Assembly: GCF_009496535.1 (NCBI RefSeq)
Contig: NZ_WIDL01000003.1
Coordinates: forward strand, 181,345 to 245,344
Source: Stenotrophomonas sp. MYb238
Lineage (GTDB): Bacteria > Pseudomonadota > Gammaproteobacteria > Xanthomonadales > Xanthomonadaceae
Length of the DNA stretch: 64,000 nt
Reading direction: 5' to 3'
Shown here: piece after piece, positions 38,999 through 49,480 of the stretch
How positions within the stretch are numbered: position 1 is the stretch's first letter
Layout of the letters: every line of letters begins with the position of its first letter
Notes under the pieces: generated by a model
What the model was told of the DNA's origin: nothing
What the model saw: the letters and a program-made list of their open reading frames with translations, nothing else
Databases searched by the model: none
Program-made: the position numbers and the translations under genes

Positions 38999-39445
38999 CT
39001 AGGCGGTGCGTGGGCGGGGTAGGTCGCCGGAGCGGTCGCGCCTGTTGCCGCGCCCGGACAGGCTGAGCAGCCAGGTCGCCACCGGCAGTGCGGCCAGCAT
39101 CAGCAGCCAGCCCGCGACGATGAAGCCGCTGGCCGAGAACATCGGCAGGCCCGCCGCGGCGGTAAAGGCGGTGGCGAACACCAGGGTCGCCAGCGCGCAA
39201 TGGAAGCGGAGCCGGTCGCGTCCCAGCCGCCGCAGCAGCCAGGCGGCGGGCAGGGCGAGCAGCAGGTTGATCGCGAAGTCCTGCAGCAGCGTCGCGCCAT
39301 ACCAGGCGGTGCCGGACAGCCCGGCCTGCGCGAGCCGCACCGGAACCGTGTTGTGCGCGGCGATCAGCGGCCAGGCGTAGAGGACCAGCAGCACGAAACC
39401 GATGCCGATGGCGATGGAGAGCAGTGCGGCGATGGCGCGCGACAT
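38999..39445 (-). CDS. Four-TM membrane protein of unknown function
   Basis: 148 residues from ATG 39445, supported by GGAGGC upstream. Predicted TM segments: AIAALLSIAIGIGFVLLVLY, LLQDFAINLLLALPAAWLL, CALATLVFATAFTAAAGLP and FIVAGWLLMLAALPVATWLL. The tail is polar and arginine-rich. No family recognised. It lies 90 nt downstream of the FNR-like gene on the same strand and might be its co-transcribed target. Confidence 0.75.
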   Translation of the reverse strand: MSRAIAALLSIAIGIGFVLLVLYAWPLIAAHNTVPVRLAQAGLSGTAWYGATLLQDFAINLLLALPAAWLLRRLGRDRLRFHCALATLVFATAFTAAAGLPMFSASGFIVAGWLLMLAALPVATWLLSLSGRGNRRDRSGDLPRPRTA

Positions 39446-39535
39446 GAGGCCTCCCGGGTCTGCCGCCGGCGGTGTCGCGGCGGTCGTGGCCAGCTTGCAG
39501 GGCCGGTACGGGAGAGTCAAACGCAGGGCCGGCGC

Positions 39536-40294
39536 TCAGCCCAGGTCGTCGTTGGCCAGCTTCTGCAGGCCGGCGAAGTCGAGGATCTCGACCACGTTCA
39601 GGTGCGGCAGCGCGATCAGGCCCTGCTGGCGCAGCTTGGTGAAGGTGCGGCTGACCGTTTCCATGGTCAGGCCGAGGTGGTCGGCGATGTCGCCGCGGCC
39701 CATCGGCAGTGCCACGCGGTTGCCGACCTGGCCCTGCATCGCCTCGCGCGCGGCCAGGCGCAGCAGGAAATCGGCCAGCCGTTCCGGCGGCTGCAGCCGC
39801 GCCAGCGCCAGGGCGTTGTCCTGGGCCGCATCCAGTTCCTGGCAGGCGCGCTGCAGCAGCTTGCGTTCCAGGTGCGGGAAGCGCTGGCGCAGGTCGCGCA
39901 TCTGCGAGGTCGACACGCGGCATACGCGACTCTCGGCGATGGCCTCGATGTCGTAGCGGTGGTGGTCGCTGCCGCTCAGGCCCACGTAATCGCCGGGCAG
40001 CACGAAGCCGTTGACCTGGCGGCGGCCGTCGGACAGCGTGCGCACCAGCCGCAGCGCGCCTTCGGTCACGGTGAACACATGCGCGCGCGGCTCGCCGCTG
40101 CGGGCCAGGGTGGTTCCCATCGGTACCGGCATGGACAGGGTGATCTGCTCCAGCGCCTGCACTTCGTCGCAGGACAGCGCCGAGCACACCGACAGGTGCC
40201 GCACCGAACACTGCAGGCACTCGCGCGCGCCGCTTCCCTCGGAAACGGTCGGCAATGCGGAGGTTGGCTCGGAACCGGGGACGGGCCGGGTCAT
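39536..40294 (-). CDS. fnr: FNR/Anr-type Crp-family regulator with putative Fe-S cysteines
   Basis: Predicted oxygen-responsive activator. N-terminal cysteines Cys 26, 29, 37 and 42 (ECLQCSVRHLSVCSALSC) and central Cys 125 (ESRVCRVS) would hold a 4Fe-4S cluster; the 7-residue gap between the second and third differs from the 5 in E. coli FNR. Cyclic-nucleotide-like domain around 50-150. HTH near 198-226 with ETVSRTFTKL, the FNR recognition helix pattern E-x-x-S-R. 252 residues. A TATCAT -10-like box lies upstream on the minus strand near 40319. Divergent from hisS. Confidence 0.88.
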   Translation of the reverse strand: MTRPVPGSEPTSALPTVSEGSGARECLQCSVRHLSVCSALSCDEVQALEQITLSMPVPMGTTLARSGEPRAHVFTVTEGALRLVRTLSDGRRQVNGFVLPGDYVGLSGSDHHRYDIEAIAESRVCRVSTSQMRDLRQRFPHLERKLLQRACQELDAAQDNALALARLQPPERLADFLLRLAAREAMQGQVGNRVALPMGRGDIADHLGLTMETVSRTFTKLRQQGLIALPHLNVVEILDFAGLQKLANDDLG

Positions 40295-40356
40295 GGCTTC
40301 GGGGCGGGGGACGTGCGCGCATGATACTTCATGCGGTCGGCCGGGCGGCGTGGCGC

Positions 40357-40362
40357 TAGAAT
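40357..40362 (+). promoter_or_regulatory. -10-like TAGAAT upstream of hisS
   Basis: TAGAATTGGC, the same string as that ahead of ndk, 41 nt before the hisS GTG. No clear -35. Confidence 0.45.
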
Positions 40363-40402
40363 TGGCGTCCGCTCACCCCCACCGTTTGCAGGAGTTTCGC
40401 CC

Positions 40403-41809
40403 GTGATCAAGCCCCGTACCCCGCCCGGCATCATGGAATTGCTGCCGCGCGAGCAGATTGCGTTCCAGCGCATGCTGGACGTCATCCGCCGCAACTACGA
40501 GCGCTTCGGGTTCCTGCCGGTGGAGACCCCGGTGTTCGAGCTGTCCGACGTGCTGCTGACCAAGTCCGGCGGCGAGACCGAGCGGCAGGTGTATTTCGTG
40601 CAGTCCACCGGCGCGCTGGCCAATGCCGCCGAGTCGGGCGAGAAAGGGCTGCCGGAAATGGCGCTGCGCTTCGACCTGACCGTGCCGCTGGCGCGCTACG
40701 TGGCCGAGCACGAGCACGAGCTGACCTTCCCGTTCCGCCGCTACCAGATGCAGCGCGTCTACCGCGGCGAGCGCGCCCAGCGCGGCCGCTTCCGCGAGTT
40801 CTACCAGTGCGACGTGGACGTGATCGGCAAGGACGCGCTGAGCATCCGCTACGACGCCGAGGTGCTGGCGGTGATCCACGCGGTGTTCTCCGAGCTGCGC
40901 ATCGGCCGCTTCGCGGTGCAGCTGAACAACCGCAAGCTGATGCGCGGTTTCTTCGAGGCGCAGGGCGTGTCCGACCCGCAGCAGCAGGCGCTGGTGCTGC
41001 GCGAGGTCGACAAGCTCGACAAGCGCGGCGCCGATTACGTGCGCCAGACCCTGGTCGGCCCCGACTTCGGCCTGCCGGCCGCGGCGGTGGAGCGCATCCT
41101 CGCCTTCGTCGAGGTGCGTTCGCAGTCGCACGCCGACGCGCTGGCGAAGATCGACGCGGTGCTGGCCGACGCCGGCGCCGCCGCCAGCGAATCGCTGCGC
41201 ACCGGCGCCGCCGAACTGCGCGAGGTGCTGGAACTGGTCAGGGCGCTGGGCGTGCCGGAAAGCGCGTACTGCCTGAACTTCTCCATCGCCCGCGGCCTGG
41301 ACTACTACACCGGCACCGTCTACGAGACCACGCTGCTGGACCACCCGCAGATCGGCTCGATCTGCTCGGGCGGCCGCTACGAGGACCTGGCCAGCCACTA
41401 CACCAAGAGCCGGCTGCCGGGCGTGGGCATCTCCATCGGCCTGACCCGCCTGTTCTGGCAGCTGCGCGAGGCCGGCCTGATCGACGGCATCGCCGAGAGC
41501 AGCGTGCAGGCGATGGTGGCGCTGATGGACGAGGAGGCGATGCCGCACTCGCTGGACATCGCCCGCCGCCTGCGCGCCGGCGGCATCAACACCGAAGTGC
41601 AGATGGAGCCGAAGAAGGTCGGCAAGCAGTTCCAGTACGCGGCCAAGGCCGGCATCCGCTTCGTGGTGCTGGCCGGCGAGGACGAACTGGCGCGCGGGGT
41701 GGTCGCGGTCAAGGACCTGCTGCGCGAGCAGCAGTTCGAGGTCGCCCGCGACGAACTGGCGTCCACCCTGCGGGTGGAGCTGGAGCAGGCCCGCGCCATG
41801 GCGCGCTGA
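40403..41809 (+). CDS. hisS: Histidyl-tRNA synthetase
   Basis: Class II synthetase. N-terminal [17 protein letters not shown], motif 2 region [20 protein letters not shown], histidine-A motif [21 protein letters not shown], and motif 3 region [15 protein letters not shown]. 468 residues from GTG 40403 with AGGAG upstream. In E. coli hisS sits between rodZ and yfgM; here it has moved to the front of the his operon, separated from it by a terminator. Confidence 0.96.
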   Translation: MIKPRTPPGIMELLPREQIAFQRMLDVIRRNYERFGFLPVETPVFELSDVLLTKSGGETERQVYFVQSTGALANAAESGEKGLPEMALRFDLTVPLARYVAEHEHELTFPFRRYQMQRVYRGERAQRGRFREFYQCDVDVIGKDALSIRYDAEVLAVIHAVFSELRIGRFAVQLNNRKLMRGFFEAQGVSDPQQQALVLREVDKLDKRGADYVRQTLVGPDFGLPAAAVERILAFVEVRSQSHADALAKIDAVLADAGAAASESLRTGAAELREVLELVRALGVPESAYCLNFSIARGLDYYTGTVYETTLLDHPQIGSICSGGRYEDLASHYTKSRLPGVGISIGLTRLFWQLREAGLIDGIAESSVQAMVALMDEEAMPHSLDIARRLRAGGINTEVQMEPKKVGKQFQYAAKAGIRFVVLAGEDELARGVVAVKDLLREQQFEVARDELASTLRVELEQARAMAR

Positions 41810-41832
41810 GCGCCTGGTGCCGCCGCTACGGA

Positions 41833-41862
41833 AGGCCCCGCATCGCGGGGCCTTTTCTTTTG
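41833..41862 (+). terminator. Rho-independent terminator after hisS
   Basis: AAGGCCCCGC (41833-41842), loop ATC, GCGGGGCCTT (41846-41855), then TTCTTTT. Separates hisS from the his operon promoter. Confidence 0.9.
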
Positions 41863-41889
41863 TCCGGATGGCGGCCGCGGGCCGGATGT

Positions 41890-41927
41890 TTGACCGGGCT
41901 GTCCGGTTTGGATTAATGTGCTAGCAC
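41890..41927 (+). promoter_or_regulatory. his operon promoter with overlapping GTGCTAGCAC operator
   Basis: -35 TTGACC (41890-41895), 16-bp spacer, -10 ATTAAT (41912-41917). A perfect 10-bp palindrome GTGCTAGCAC (41918-41927) follows directly, covering the expected start point. The CTAG core resembles TrpR-family operators. The TrpR-like gene begins 19 nt later, so autoregulation by histidine or its product is the natural reading. The regulatory role is inferred. Confidence 0.7.
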
Positions 41928-41945
41928 GCTATTACATTGGTACGT

Positions 41946-42272
41946 ATGAAGACCCGCCCCGACTCCGACCGCGAAAAGGCTTCCGACGCATCCCTCAAGG
42001 CATTGGCGCGCGCGTTCGCCGCGCTGGAACGGCCGCAGGACGTGCAGGCCTTCCTGCGCGACCTGTGCACCCCGGCCGAGCTGGAGGCCATGGCCGACCG
42101 CTGGCGGGTGGTGCCGCTGCTGCGCAAGGGCGTGCCGTACCGCGAGATCCACGACCTGACCGGGGTGAGCGTGACCACCATCGGCCGGGTCGCGCGCTCG
42201 CTCGAGCATGGCGCCGGCGGTTACGCCGTCGCCATCGCGCGCCTGTCCGCGCGCAAGACCGAATCCAACTGA
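41946..42272 (+). CDS. hisR: YerC/YecD-type TrpR-like regulator, probable histidine operon repressor
   Basis: 108-residue TrpR-superfamily protein. Helical N-terminus, then [20 protein letters not shown] and the helix-turn-helix [20 protein letters not shown], as in YerC/YecD proteins. ATG 41946 rather than the TTG 9 nt upstream. It opens the his operon, 10 nt before hisG, behind a promoter with a CTAG-centred dyad. The gene name follows the usage HisR for TrpR-type his regulators in Xanthomonadales as I recall it; effector and binding are untested here. Confidence 0.75.
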   Translation: MKTRPDSDREKASDASLKALARAFAALERPQDVQAFLRDLCTPAELEAMADRWRVVPLLRKGVPYREIHDLTGVSVTTIGRVARSLEHGAGGYAVAIARLSARKTESN

Positions 42273-42282
42273 GACAAGACCC

Positions 42283-43194
42283 ATGAGTGCTTCCACCTCC
42301 GCGCCGGCCCGCGACCGGCTGCGCATCGCCATCCAGAAGAGCGGCCGCCTGGCCGACCCGGCGCGCAGCCTGCTGGCCGCCTGCGGACTGAGCTGGCGGC
42401 AGAGCCGCGACAAGCTGTTCTGCTTCGGCGAGACGCTGCCGGTGGACCTGCTGCTGGTGCGCGACGACGACATCCCGGGGCTGATCGCCGATGGCGTCTG
42501 CGACCTGGGCGTGGTCGGCCTCAACGAACTGGACGAGCAGGCCAACGCGCGTCGCCAGCTGGGGCTGGCCGATGCCTACCAGCCGCTGCGCGGCCTCGGC
42601 TTCGGCCAGTGCCGGCTGATGATCGCCATACCCGAGGAATGGGACTGGCAGGGGCCGGCGCAGCTGGCCGGCAAGCGCATCGCCACCAGCTACCCGGCCA
42701 TCCTCGCCGCCTGGCTGAAGGACAAGGGCGTGGACGCGCAGGTGGTCGAGCTGTCCGGCTCGGTGGAGATCGCGCCCAAGCTCGGCACCGCCGACCTGAT
42801 CTGCGACCTGGTTTCCAGCGGCGCCACGCTCGCGGCCAACCAGCTCACGCCGGTGGAAACGCTGCTGGAAAGCGAGGCCGTGCTGGCCGGGCCGGCGCAC
42901 GAACTGGACGACGCCCGCGCCGGGCTGATGGCGATGCTGCTGCGCCGCCTGGACGGATTGACCCGGGTGCAGGACCGGAAGCTGCTGATGTTCTCCGCCG
43001 CCGAGGAACGCGTGGACGAACTGGCGCGGCTGCTGCCCGACGCCGAACCGCTGCTGCGCCTGCCGGGCGATGGCGGGGCGGTGCGCCTGCAGACCATGTG
43101 CAACGGCGCGTTGAGCTGGCAGCGGCTGGAGGAACTCGAACGCGCCGGCGCGCAGGGGCTGATGGTGCTGGCGGTGGAGAAGTCGCTGGCATGA
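42283..43194 (+). CDS. hisG: ATP phosphoribosyltransferase, long form
   Basis: Committed step: PRPP plus ATP to phosphoribosyl-ATP. [21 protein letters not shown] at the start, [20 protein letters not shown], and the PRPP loop region [18 protein letters not shown]. 303 residues with the C-terminal regulatory ACT-like domain, so HisZ is not needed and histidine feedback is expected. Its stop overlaps the hisD start (ATGA). Confidence 0.96.
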   Translation: MSASTSAPARDRLRIAIQKSGRLADPARSLLAACGLSWRQSRDKLFCFGETLPVDLLLVRDDDIPGLIADGVCDLGVVGLNELDEQANARRQLGLADAYQPLRGLGFGQCRLMIAIPEEWDWQGPAQLAGKRIATSYPAILAAWLKDKGVDAQVVELSGSVEIAPKLGTADLICDLVSSGATLAANQLTPVETLLESEAVLAGPAHELDDARAGLMAMLLRRLDGLTRVQDRKLLMFSAAEERVDELARLLPDAEPLLRLPGDGGAVRLQTMCNGALSWQRLEELERAGAQGLMVLAVEKSLA

Positions 43195-44486
43195 ACATCC
43201 TCGACTGGAACGCACTGGACGCCGACGCGCAGGCGCGCGCGCTGACCCGGCCGGTACAGGCCGTGGCCGCGCAGACCCGCGAATCGGTAGCCGCGCTGAT
43301 CGAACAGGTGCGCGGCGTCGGCGATCCTGCCCTGCGCGAGATCACCGCACGTTTCGACGGCGTGGCGCTGGAACGCTTCGAGGTGGGCGAGGCCGAGTTC
43401 GCCGCCGCCGAACTGGCGGTGCCGGCCGAACTGCGCATCGCCCTGCAGCAGGCGGCCGGCCGCATCGACGCCTATCACCGCGCCGGCATGGCCCAGCCGT
43501 ACCGCGTGGAAACCGCGCCCGGCGTGGTCTGCGAAAAGATCATCCGCCCGATCGGCCGCGTCGGCCTGTACGTGCCGGCAGGCAGCGCGCCGCTGCCTTC
43601 GACCGCGCTGATGCTGGGGGTGCCGGCCAAGCTCGCCGGTTGCCGCGAAGTGGTGCTGTGCACGCCGCCGCGCAGGGACGGCACGGCCGATCCGGCGGTG
43701 CTGGTGGCCGCGCGCCTGACCGGCGTGCACCGGGTCTACAAGATCGGCGGCGCGCAGGCGATCGCGGCGATGGCCTGGGGCACCGAAACCGTCCCGTCCT
43801 GCGACAAGCTGTTCGGACCGGGCAACAGCTACGTCACCGAAGCCAAGCAGCAGGTGGCGCAGGCCGGCGCCGCGGCGATCGACATGCCGGCAGGTCCGTC
43901 GGAGGTGCTGGTGATCGCCGATGCCGGCGCCACTGCGGCCTTCGTCGCCGCCGACCTGTTGTCGCAGGCCGAGCATGGCCCGGATTCGCAGGTGATCCTG
44001 CTCAGCGACGATGCCGGGTTGATCGCGGCGGTGCAGGCCGAGGTGGAAACGCAGGTGGCGCGGCTGGCGCGGCAGGACATCGCGCGGCAGGCGCTGGCTG
44101 CTTCGCAGCTCATCAAGGTGGCGTCGATCGAGCAGGCCTTCGCCGTTTCCAACCGCTATGCGCCCGAGCACCTGATCCTGGCGCTGCGCGAGCCGCGCCG
44201 CTGGCTGGATCATGTCGAAGCCGCCGGCTCGGTGTTCCTCGGCGACTACACGCCCGAAGCGCTGGGCGACTACTGCTCCGGCACCAACCACGTGCTGCCC
44301 ACCGCCGGCGCCGCGCGCGCCTACAGCGGCGTCAGCGTGGCCAGTTTCCAGAACCAGATCAGCGTGCAGGCGGCCAGCGCCGAGGGCATCGCCGGCATCG
44401 GCCCGTGCGCCCTGGTCATGGCCCGCGCCGAAGGGCTGGACGCGCACGCCAACGCGGTCGCGCTGCGGCTGGGAGCGGCGCCATGA
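43191..44486 (+). CDS. hisD: Histidinol dehydrogenase
   Basis: Zinc enzyme oxidising histidinol to histidine in two steps. Signatures: [69 protein letters not shown], and the His/Glu pair in YAPEHLIL. 431 residues from ATG 43191. Overlaps hisG upstream and hisC downstream by ATGA. Confidence 0.96.
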   Translation: MNILDWNALDADAQARALTRPVQAVAAQTRESVAALIEQVRGVGDPALREITARFDGVALERFEVGEAEFAAAELAVPAELRIALQQAAGRIDAYHRAGMAQPYRVETAPGVVCEKIIRPIGRVGLYVPAGSAPLPSTALMLGVPAKLAGCREVVLCTPPRRDGTADPAVLVAARLTGVHRVYKIGGAQAIAAMAWGTETVPSCDKLFGPGNSYVTEAKQQVAQAGAAAIDMPAGPSEVLVIADAGATAAFVAADLLSQAEHGPDSQVILLSDDAGLIAAVQAEVETQVARLARQDIARQALAASQLIKVASIEQAFAVSNRYAPEHLILALREPRRWLDHVEAAGSVFLGDYTPEALGDYCSGTNHVLPTAGAARAYSGVSVASFQNQISVQAASAEGIAGIGPCALVMARAEGLDAHANAVALRLGAAP

Positions 44487-45565
44487 GCGGCGTGCTCGAC
44501 CTGGTGCGCGAGGACCTGCGCGGTTTCGCCGGCTACGCCTCCGCGCGCAGCGCGAAGATCGAGGGCGAGGTCTGGCTCAACGCCAACGAATCGGCATGGG
44601 CCAATCCGGGCGACGCGGCAGCCACGTGCCGGCGCTATCCCGAACCGCAGCCGCAGGCCCTGCGCGAACGGCTGGCCCAGCTCTACGGCTGCACGTCCGG
44701 GCAGTTGCTGATCGGACGCGGCAGCGACGAGGCCATCGACCTGCTGGTGCGCGCGCTGTGCGTGCCGGGCCGCGACGCGGTGCTGTACACGCCGCCGGTG
44801 TTCGGCATGTACGCGGTCAGTGCGCGGCTGCAGAACGCGGCGACGCTGGAAGTGCCGCTGCGCGACGAGGAAGCGGGCCTGGTGCCGGACATCGAGGCCA
44901 TCATCGCCACCGCCCGGCAGGGCAACGCGCGGCTGGTGTTCCTGTGTTCGCCCTCCAATCCCGGCGGCCTGGGCATCCCATTGGCGCAGGTCGAACAGGT
45001 GGCTACCGCCTTGCGCGGGCAGGCGCTGGTGGTGGTGGACGAGGCCTATGCCGAGTTCGCCGACGAACCCTCGGCGGTGAGCCTGCTGCCGCGCCACGAC
45101 AACATCGCCGTGCTGCGCACGCTGTCCAAGGCGCATGCGCTGGCCGCCGCGCGCATCGGCTGCGTGATCGCCGACGCCGCCCTGATCGCGGTGCTGCGCC
45201 GCTGCCAGGCGCCGTACCCGATCCCGTCGCCCTGCTCGGCGCTGGCCATGGACGGGCTGGACGAGGCGGCGCTGGCGCGCACGCGCGAGCGCGTGGCCCT
45301 GGTGCGCGCCGAGCGCGAGCGGCTGCGCGCCGCGCTGGCGGAACTGCCCGGCGTGCGCCGGGTCTACGCCTCCGATGCCAACTTCCTGCTGGTGCGTTTC
45401 GTCGATGCCGAAACCGCGTTCCAGCGCCTGCTGGCCGCCGGCGTGGTGGTGCGCGACCAGCGCGCCGCGGCGCAGCTGCACGACGCGCTGCGCATCACCC
45501 TCGGCACCCCCGAACAGAACGCGCGCGTGCTGGGCGTGCTTGCCACCCTGGAGCCTGCCGCATGA
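44483..45565 (+). CDS. hisC: Histidinol-phosphate aminotransferase
   Basis: PLP aminotransferase fold type [14 protein letters not shown] start, [41 protein letters not shown], and the Schiff-base lysine in [14 protein letters not shown]. 360 residues. Coupled to both neighbours by ATGA overlaps. Confidence 0.96.
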   Translation: MSGVLDLVREDLRGFAGYASARSAKIEGEVWLNANESAWANPGDAAATCRRYPEPQPQALRERLAQLYGCTSGQLLIGRGSDEAIDLLVRALCVPGRDAVLYTPPVFGMYAVSARLQNAATLEVPLRDEEAGLVPDIEAIIATARQGNARLVFLCSPSNPGGLGIPLAQVEQVATALRGQALVVVDEAYAEFADEPSAVSLLPRHDNIAVLRTLSKAHALAAARIGCVIADAALIAVLRRCQAPYPIPSPCSALAMDGLDEAALARTRERVALVRAERERLRAALAELPGVRRVYASDANFLLVRFVDAETAFQRLLAAGVVVRDQRAAAQLHDALRITLGTPEQNARVLGVLATLEPAA

Positions 45566-46635
45566 CCCCCATCCTGTTCGTCGACCGCGACGGCACCCTG
45601 ATCGAGGAGCCGGCCGATTTCCAGATCGACGCCTACGAGAAGATCCGCTTCGTGAAAAATGTCATCCCGGCGATGCTGCGCCTGCGCGACGCCGGCTACC
45701 AGTTCGTCATCGTCTCCAACCAGGACGGGCTGGGCAGCGAGAGCTACCCGCAGGCAAGTTTCGACGGCCCCAACGACCTGATGCTGCAGATCTTCGCCAG
45801 CCAGGGCATCGTCTTCCGCGACGTGCTGGTCGACCCGAGCTGGCCGGCCGACAACAGCCCCAGCCGCAAGCCGGGCATCGGCATGATGCTGCCGTACCTG
45901 CAGGACCGGAATATCGACTGGGCGCGTTCGGCGATGGTCGGCGACCGGCCCACCGACATCCAGTTCGCCGACAACATGAAGATCCGCGGTTTCCAGCTGC
46001 GCACCGCGCAGTTCGGAGGCGAGTGGGACTGGGACGGCATCGCCCACGAACTGGCCGATGCGCCGCGGCGCGCCGTCGTGCAGCGTGATACGAAGGAAAC
46101 GCAGATCCGCGTGGCCGTCGACCTGGACAAGGCGACCGCGGCGAAGATCGATACCGGCCTGCCGTTCTTCGACCACATGCTCGACCAGATCGGCCGCCAC
46201 GGCGGGTTCGCGCTGGAAGTCCAGGCCAAAGGCGACCTACACATCGACGAGCACCACACCATCGAGGACACCGGTCTGGCCCTGGGCCAGGCACTGCGCG
46301 AGGCGCTGGGCGACAAGCGCGGCATCGGCCGCTACGGCTTCACCCTGCCGATGGACGAGACCCTGGCCAGCGCCGCGCTGGATTTCAGCGGCCGCCCGTA
46401 CTTCGTGTTCGAGGGCGGATTCAAGCGCGAGCGCGTGGGCGACATGCCGACCGAACTGGTGCCGCACTTCTTCCGTTCGCTGTGCGACGCCGCCGGGCTG
46501 AACCTCAACCTCAAGGTCGAGGGCGACAACGACCACCACAAGGTCGAGGCCTGTTTCAAGGCGCTGGCGCGGGCGTTGCGCCAGGCGATCCGCCGCGAGG
46601 GCACCGAGCTGCCGTCGACCAAGGGCGCGTTGTGA
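45562..46635 (+). CDS. hisB: Bifunctional histidinol-phosphatase / imidazoleglycerol-phosphate dehydratase
   Basis: Fusion as in E. coli. N-terminal HAD phosphatase: [12 protein letters not shown] with the nucleophilic and acid/base aspartates, VSNQDGLG, and [12 protein letters not shown]. The C-terminal dehydratase begins near residue 172 ([15 protein letters not shown]) with metal-binding [30 protein letters not shown] and [15 protein letters not shown]. 357 residues. Overlaps hisC and hisH. Confidence 0.96.
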   Translation: MTPILFVDRDGTLIEEPADFQIDAYEKIRFVKNVIPAMLRLRDAGYQFVIVSNQDGLGSESYPQASFDGPNDLMLQIFASQGIVFRDVLVDPSWPADNSPSRKPGIGMMLPYLQDRNIDWARSAMVGDRPTDIQFADNMKIRGFQLRTAQFGGEWDWDGIAHELADAPRRAVVQRDTKETQIRVAVDLDKATAAKIDTGLPFFDHMLDQIGRHGGFALEVQAKGDLHIDEHHTIEDTGLALGQALREALGDKRGIGRYGFTLPMDETLASAALDFSGRPYFVFEGGFKRERVGDMPTELVPHFFRSLCDAAGLNLNLKVEGDNDHHKVEACFKALARALRQAIRREGTELPSTKGAL

Positions 46636-47234
46636 TCACGGTCGGCCTGATCGACGCCGGCGGCGCCAACCTCGGCTCGGTGCGTTATGCGCTGGAACGG
46701 CTCGACGTGGCGGTGCGCATGGTGCGCGAACCCTCCGAGCTGGAAGGTGCGTCGCGGGTGATCCTGCCGGGCGTCGGCGCCGCGGCCGAGGGCATGCGCC
46801 GGCTGCACGCGCAGGGGCTGGTGCAGCCGCTGCGCGGACTGCAGGTGCCGTTGATCGGCATCTGCCTGGGCATGCAGCTGCTGTTCGAGCGCTCGGAGGA
46901 GGGCGGGGTGGAATGCCTGGGGCTGCTGCCGGGCGTGGTGCGCCGCCTGCATCCGGCAGTGGGCGTGCGCGTGCCGCACATGGGCTGGAACAAGCTGCTG
47001 GCGCTGCGCGAATCGCCGCTGCTCGATGGCGTTGCGGCCGGGTCCAGCGCCTATTTCGTGCACAGCTACGCCGCGCCGGTCACCTCCGACACGGTGGCGG
47101 CCTGCGATCACGGCGGCCTGTTCACCGCGGTGGTGCAGCGCGGCCGCCTGTGCGGCGCGCAGTTCCACCCCGAACGTTCGGCCGGGCCCGGCGCGCGCAT
47201 CCTGCGCAACTTCATCGAGAACGACTTTTCATGA
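46632..47234 (+). CDS. hisH: Imidazole glycerol phosphate synthase, glutaminase subunit
   Basis: Class I amidotransferase supplying ammonia to His[18 protein letters not shown] start, oxyanion strand [16 protein letters not shown], nucleophile in [18 protein letters not shown], and His/Glu in AQFHPERS. 200 residues from GTG 46632, which overlaps the hisB stop. A clear N-terminal VGLIDAG replaces the common VIIDYG. Confidence 0.95.
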   Translation: MITVGLIDAGGANLGSVRYALERLDVAVRMVREPSELEGASRVILPGVGAAAEGMRRLHAQGLVQPLRGLQVPLIGICLGMQLLFERSEEGGVECLGLLPGVVRRLHPAVGVRVPHMGWNKLLALRESPLLDGVAAGSSAYFVHSYAAPVTSDTVAACDHGGLFTAVVQRGRLCGAQFHPERSAGPGARILRNFIENDFS

Positions 47235-47965
47235 GCTTTGTTGTCTATCCCGCGCTCGACATCCGTGATGGGCAGGTGGTACGCCTGCTGCAGGGCGACT
47301 ACGCGCAGCAGACCATCTATGGCGACGACCCGCTGCCGCGCGCGCAGGCCTTCGCCGCCGCCGGCGCGCGGTGGATGCACCTGGTCGACCTGGACGCGGC
47401 CAAGGCCGGCGGCTATACGCTGTCGCCGCTGCTGGCGCGGATCGCGGCGAGCACCTCGCTGGACGTGCAGACCGGCGGCGGCGTGCGCGGCCGCGACGAC
47501 GTGGCGCGCATCCTCGACGCCGGCGCCCGCCGGGTGGTGATCGGTTCGCTGGCGGTGCGCGAACCCGAACGCGTGCTGGCCTGGCTGGAGGAATTCGGCG
47601 CGGAGCGACTGACCATCGCGCTGGATACGCGGCAGGGCGGCGATGGCGTGTGGCGCCTGCCGGTACACGGCTGGACCGAAACCGCCGACGCCACCCTGGA
47701 CGAACTCGCCGTGCGCTACGCGCAGGCGGGCATGAAGCATCTGCTGTGCACCGACATCGCCCGCGACGGCATGCTGTCCGGTCCCAATCTCGACCTGTAC
47801 GCGCACCTGTCGCGGCTGCTGCCCGGCGTGGCGGTGCAGGCCTCCGGCGGCGTGCGCGACGTGGCCGACGTGGCCGCGGCCCGCGCGGCCGGTTGCGCCG
47901 GTGCGGTGCTCGGCAAGGCGCTGCTCGAAGGCCGGCTGCGGCTGGAGGAGGCGCTGGCATGCTGA
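47231..47965 (+). CDS. hisA: ProFAR isomerase
   Basis: TIM-barrel isomerase (phosphoribosylformimino-AICAR phosphate). [19 protein letters not shown] with the catalytic Asp, [41 protein letters not shown], and [11 protein letters not shown]. 244 residues. Overlaps hisH (ATGA) and extends 7 nt into hisF. Confidence 0.96.
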   Translation: MSFVVYPALDIRDGQVVRLLQGDYAQQTIYGDDPLPRAQAFAAAGARWMHLVDLDAAKAGGYTLSPLLARIAASTSLDVQTGGGVRGRDDVARILDAGARRVVIGSLAVREPERVLAWLEEFGAERLTIALDTRQGGDGVWRLPVHGWTETADATLDELAVRYAQAGMKHLLCTDIARDGMLSGPNLDLYAHLSRLLPGVAVQASGGVRDVADVAAARAAGCAGAVLGKALLEGRLRLEEALAC

Positions 47966-48735
47966 GCCGCCGCATCATTCCCTGCCTGGACGTGCGCGAG
48001 GGCCGCGTGGTCAAGGGCGTGCGTTTCCGCGACCACGTCGACATGGGCGACATCGCCGAACTGGCGCTGCGGTATCGCGACGCCGGCGCCGACGAATTGG
48101 TGTTCTACGACATCTCCGCCAGCCCGGAGGGGCGTTCGGTGGACCGCGCCTGGATCGAGCGCGTCGCGCGCCTGATCGACATCCCGTTCTGCGTGGCCGG
48201 CGGCATCCGCGACGTGGAGACCGCGCGCGGCATCCTCAACGCCGGTGCCGACAAGGTCTCGATCAACACGCCGGCGCTGGAGCGGCCGGCGCTGATCGGC
48301 GAGCTGGCCGAGGCGTTCGGCCAGCAATGCGTGGTGGTCGGCATCGACTCCATCCGCGAGCCCGACGGGCAGTGGCGGGTACGTTCCTATACCGGCGACC
48401 CGGCGAAAACCCGCGACGAGGCGCGGCTCACCCTGGACTGGCTGCGCGAGGCGCAGCAGCGCGGCGCCGGCGAGATCGTGCTCAACTGCATGGACAGCGA
48501 CGGCGTGCGCAAGGGCTACGACATCGTCCAGCTGCGCCAGGCCCGCGCCCTGTGCCACGTGCCGCTGATCGCCTCCGGCGGCGCGGGTACGCCGCAGCAT
48601 TTCGCCGACGTGTTCGAGCAGGCCGACGTCGACGGCGCGCTGGCGGCCAGCGTATTCCACTCCGGCGCCATCGCCATTGCGGAATTGAAGCGCTTCCTGC
48701 GCGCACAACAGATCGAGGTACGCGATGTCTACTGA
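47959..48735 (+). CDS. hisF: Imidazole glycerol phosphate synthase, cyclase subunit
   Basis: TIM-barrel partner of HisH making IGP and [25 protein letters not shown] start, [47 protein letters not shown] with the catalytic Asp, and [17 protein letters not shown]. 258 residues. Its 3' end overlaps hisI by 11 nt. Confidence 0.96.
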   Translation: MLSRRIIPCLDVREGRVVKGVRFRDHVDMGDIAELALRYRDAGADELVFYDISASPEGRSVDRAWIERVARLIDIPFCVAGGIRDVETARGILNAGADKVSINTPALERPALIGELAEAFGQQCVVVGIDSIREPDGQWRVRSYTGDPAKTRDEARLTLDWLREAQQRGAGEIVLNCMDSDGVRKGYDIVQLRQARALCHVPLIASGGAGTPQHFADVFEQADVDGALAASVFHSGAIAIAELKRFLRAQQIEVRDVY

Positions 48736-49360
48736 AAACGCCTTCGACCCGGCCGCGCTGGACTGGGACAAGGTCGGCGGGCTGATGCCGGCCGTCGTGC
48801 AGGACGCGGCCACGCTGCGCGTGCTGATGCTCGGCTACATGGACCGCGCCGCGCTGGAGCGGACGCTGCAGGGCGGCAAGGTCACCTTCTTCAGCCGCAG
48901 CCGGCAGCGCCTGTGGACCAAGGGCGAGACCTCGGGCAACCACCTGGAACTGGTGGCGGTGCGTACCGACTGCGACGCCGATACGCTGCTGGTCAGCGTG
49001 CGCCCGCACGGGCCGACCTGCCACACCGGCAGCACCAGTTGTTTCGGTCACGCGCCGGGGCATTTCCTGGGCGCGCTGGACGCGTTGGTCCGGCAGCGCG
49101 AGCACGACCGCCCGCTCAACAGCTACACCACCAAACTGTTCGAGAAGGGCACGCGCCACATCGCGCAGAAAGTGGGCGAGGAGGGCGTGGAGACGGCGCT
49201 GGCCGGCGTGGTCCAGCGCGACGACGAACTGCTGGGCGAATCGGCCGACCTGCTGTTCCACCTGATCGTGCTGCTGCGCGCGCGCGGGCTGTCGCTGGAC
49301 GATGCGGTGGCGGTGCTGGAACAGCGTCATGCCAGGGCGGCGGAGAAGGCCGCCGGTTGA
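48725..49360 (+). CDS. hisI: Phosphoribosyl-AMP cyclohydrolase / phosphoribosyl-ATP pyrophosphatase
   Basis: HisIE fusion, steps 2 and 3. The cyclohydrolase part has [38 protein letters not shown], and zinc/metal residues DCDADTLLV and [10 protein letters not shown]. The pyrophosphatase part (about 115-205) has [20 protein letters not shown] followed by EGVETALA. 211 residues. Last gene of the operon. No perfect terminator follows in the 120-nt gap. Confidence 0.95.
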   Translation: MSTENAFDPAALDWDKVGGLMPAVVQDAATLRVLMLGYMDRAALERTLQGGKVTFFSRSRQRLWTKGETSGNHLELVAVRTDCDADTLLVSVRPHGPTCHTGSTSCFGHAPGHFLGALDALVRQREHDRPLNSYTTKLFEKGTRHIAQKVGEEGVETALAGVVQRDDELLGESADLLFHLIVLLRARGLSLDDAVAVLEQRHARAAEKAAG

Positions 49361-49442
49361 GGACGGGCGTCTTCAGCGATCCCGTCTGTCGATCCGCCGG
49401 CCGCGGCAAACCCAGCGCCATGCGCCTGTCGCATGACGGGGC

Positions 49443-49448
49443 GATAAT
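49443..49448 (+). promoter_or_regulatory. -10-like GATAAT upstream of the phosphoesterase gene
   Basis: GATAATGGCGGCC, 32 nt before ATG 49481; resembles the AAT-type -10 elements ahead of other genes in the window. Confidence 0.35.
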
Positions 49449-49480
49449 GGCGGCCTGTCCGTTCGCCCGACGAGGCTTCC

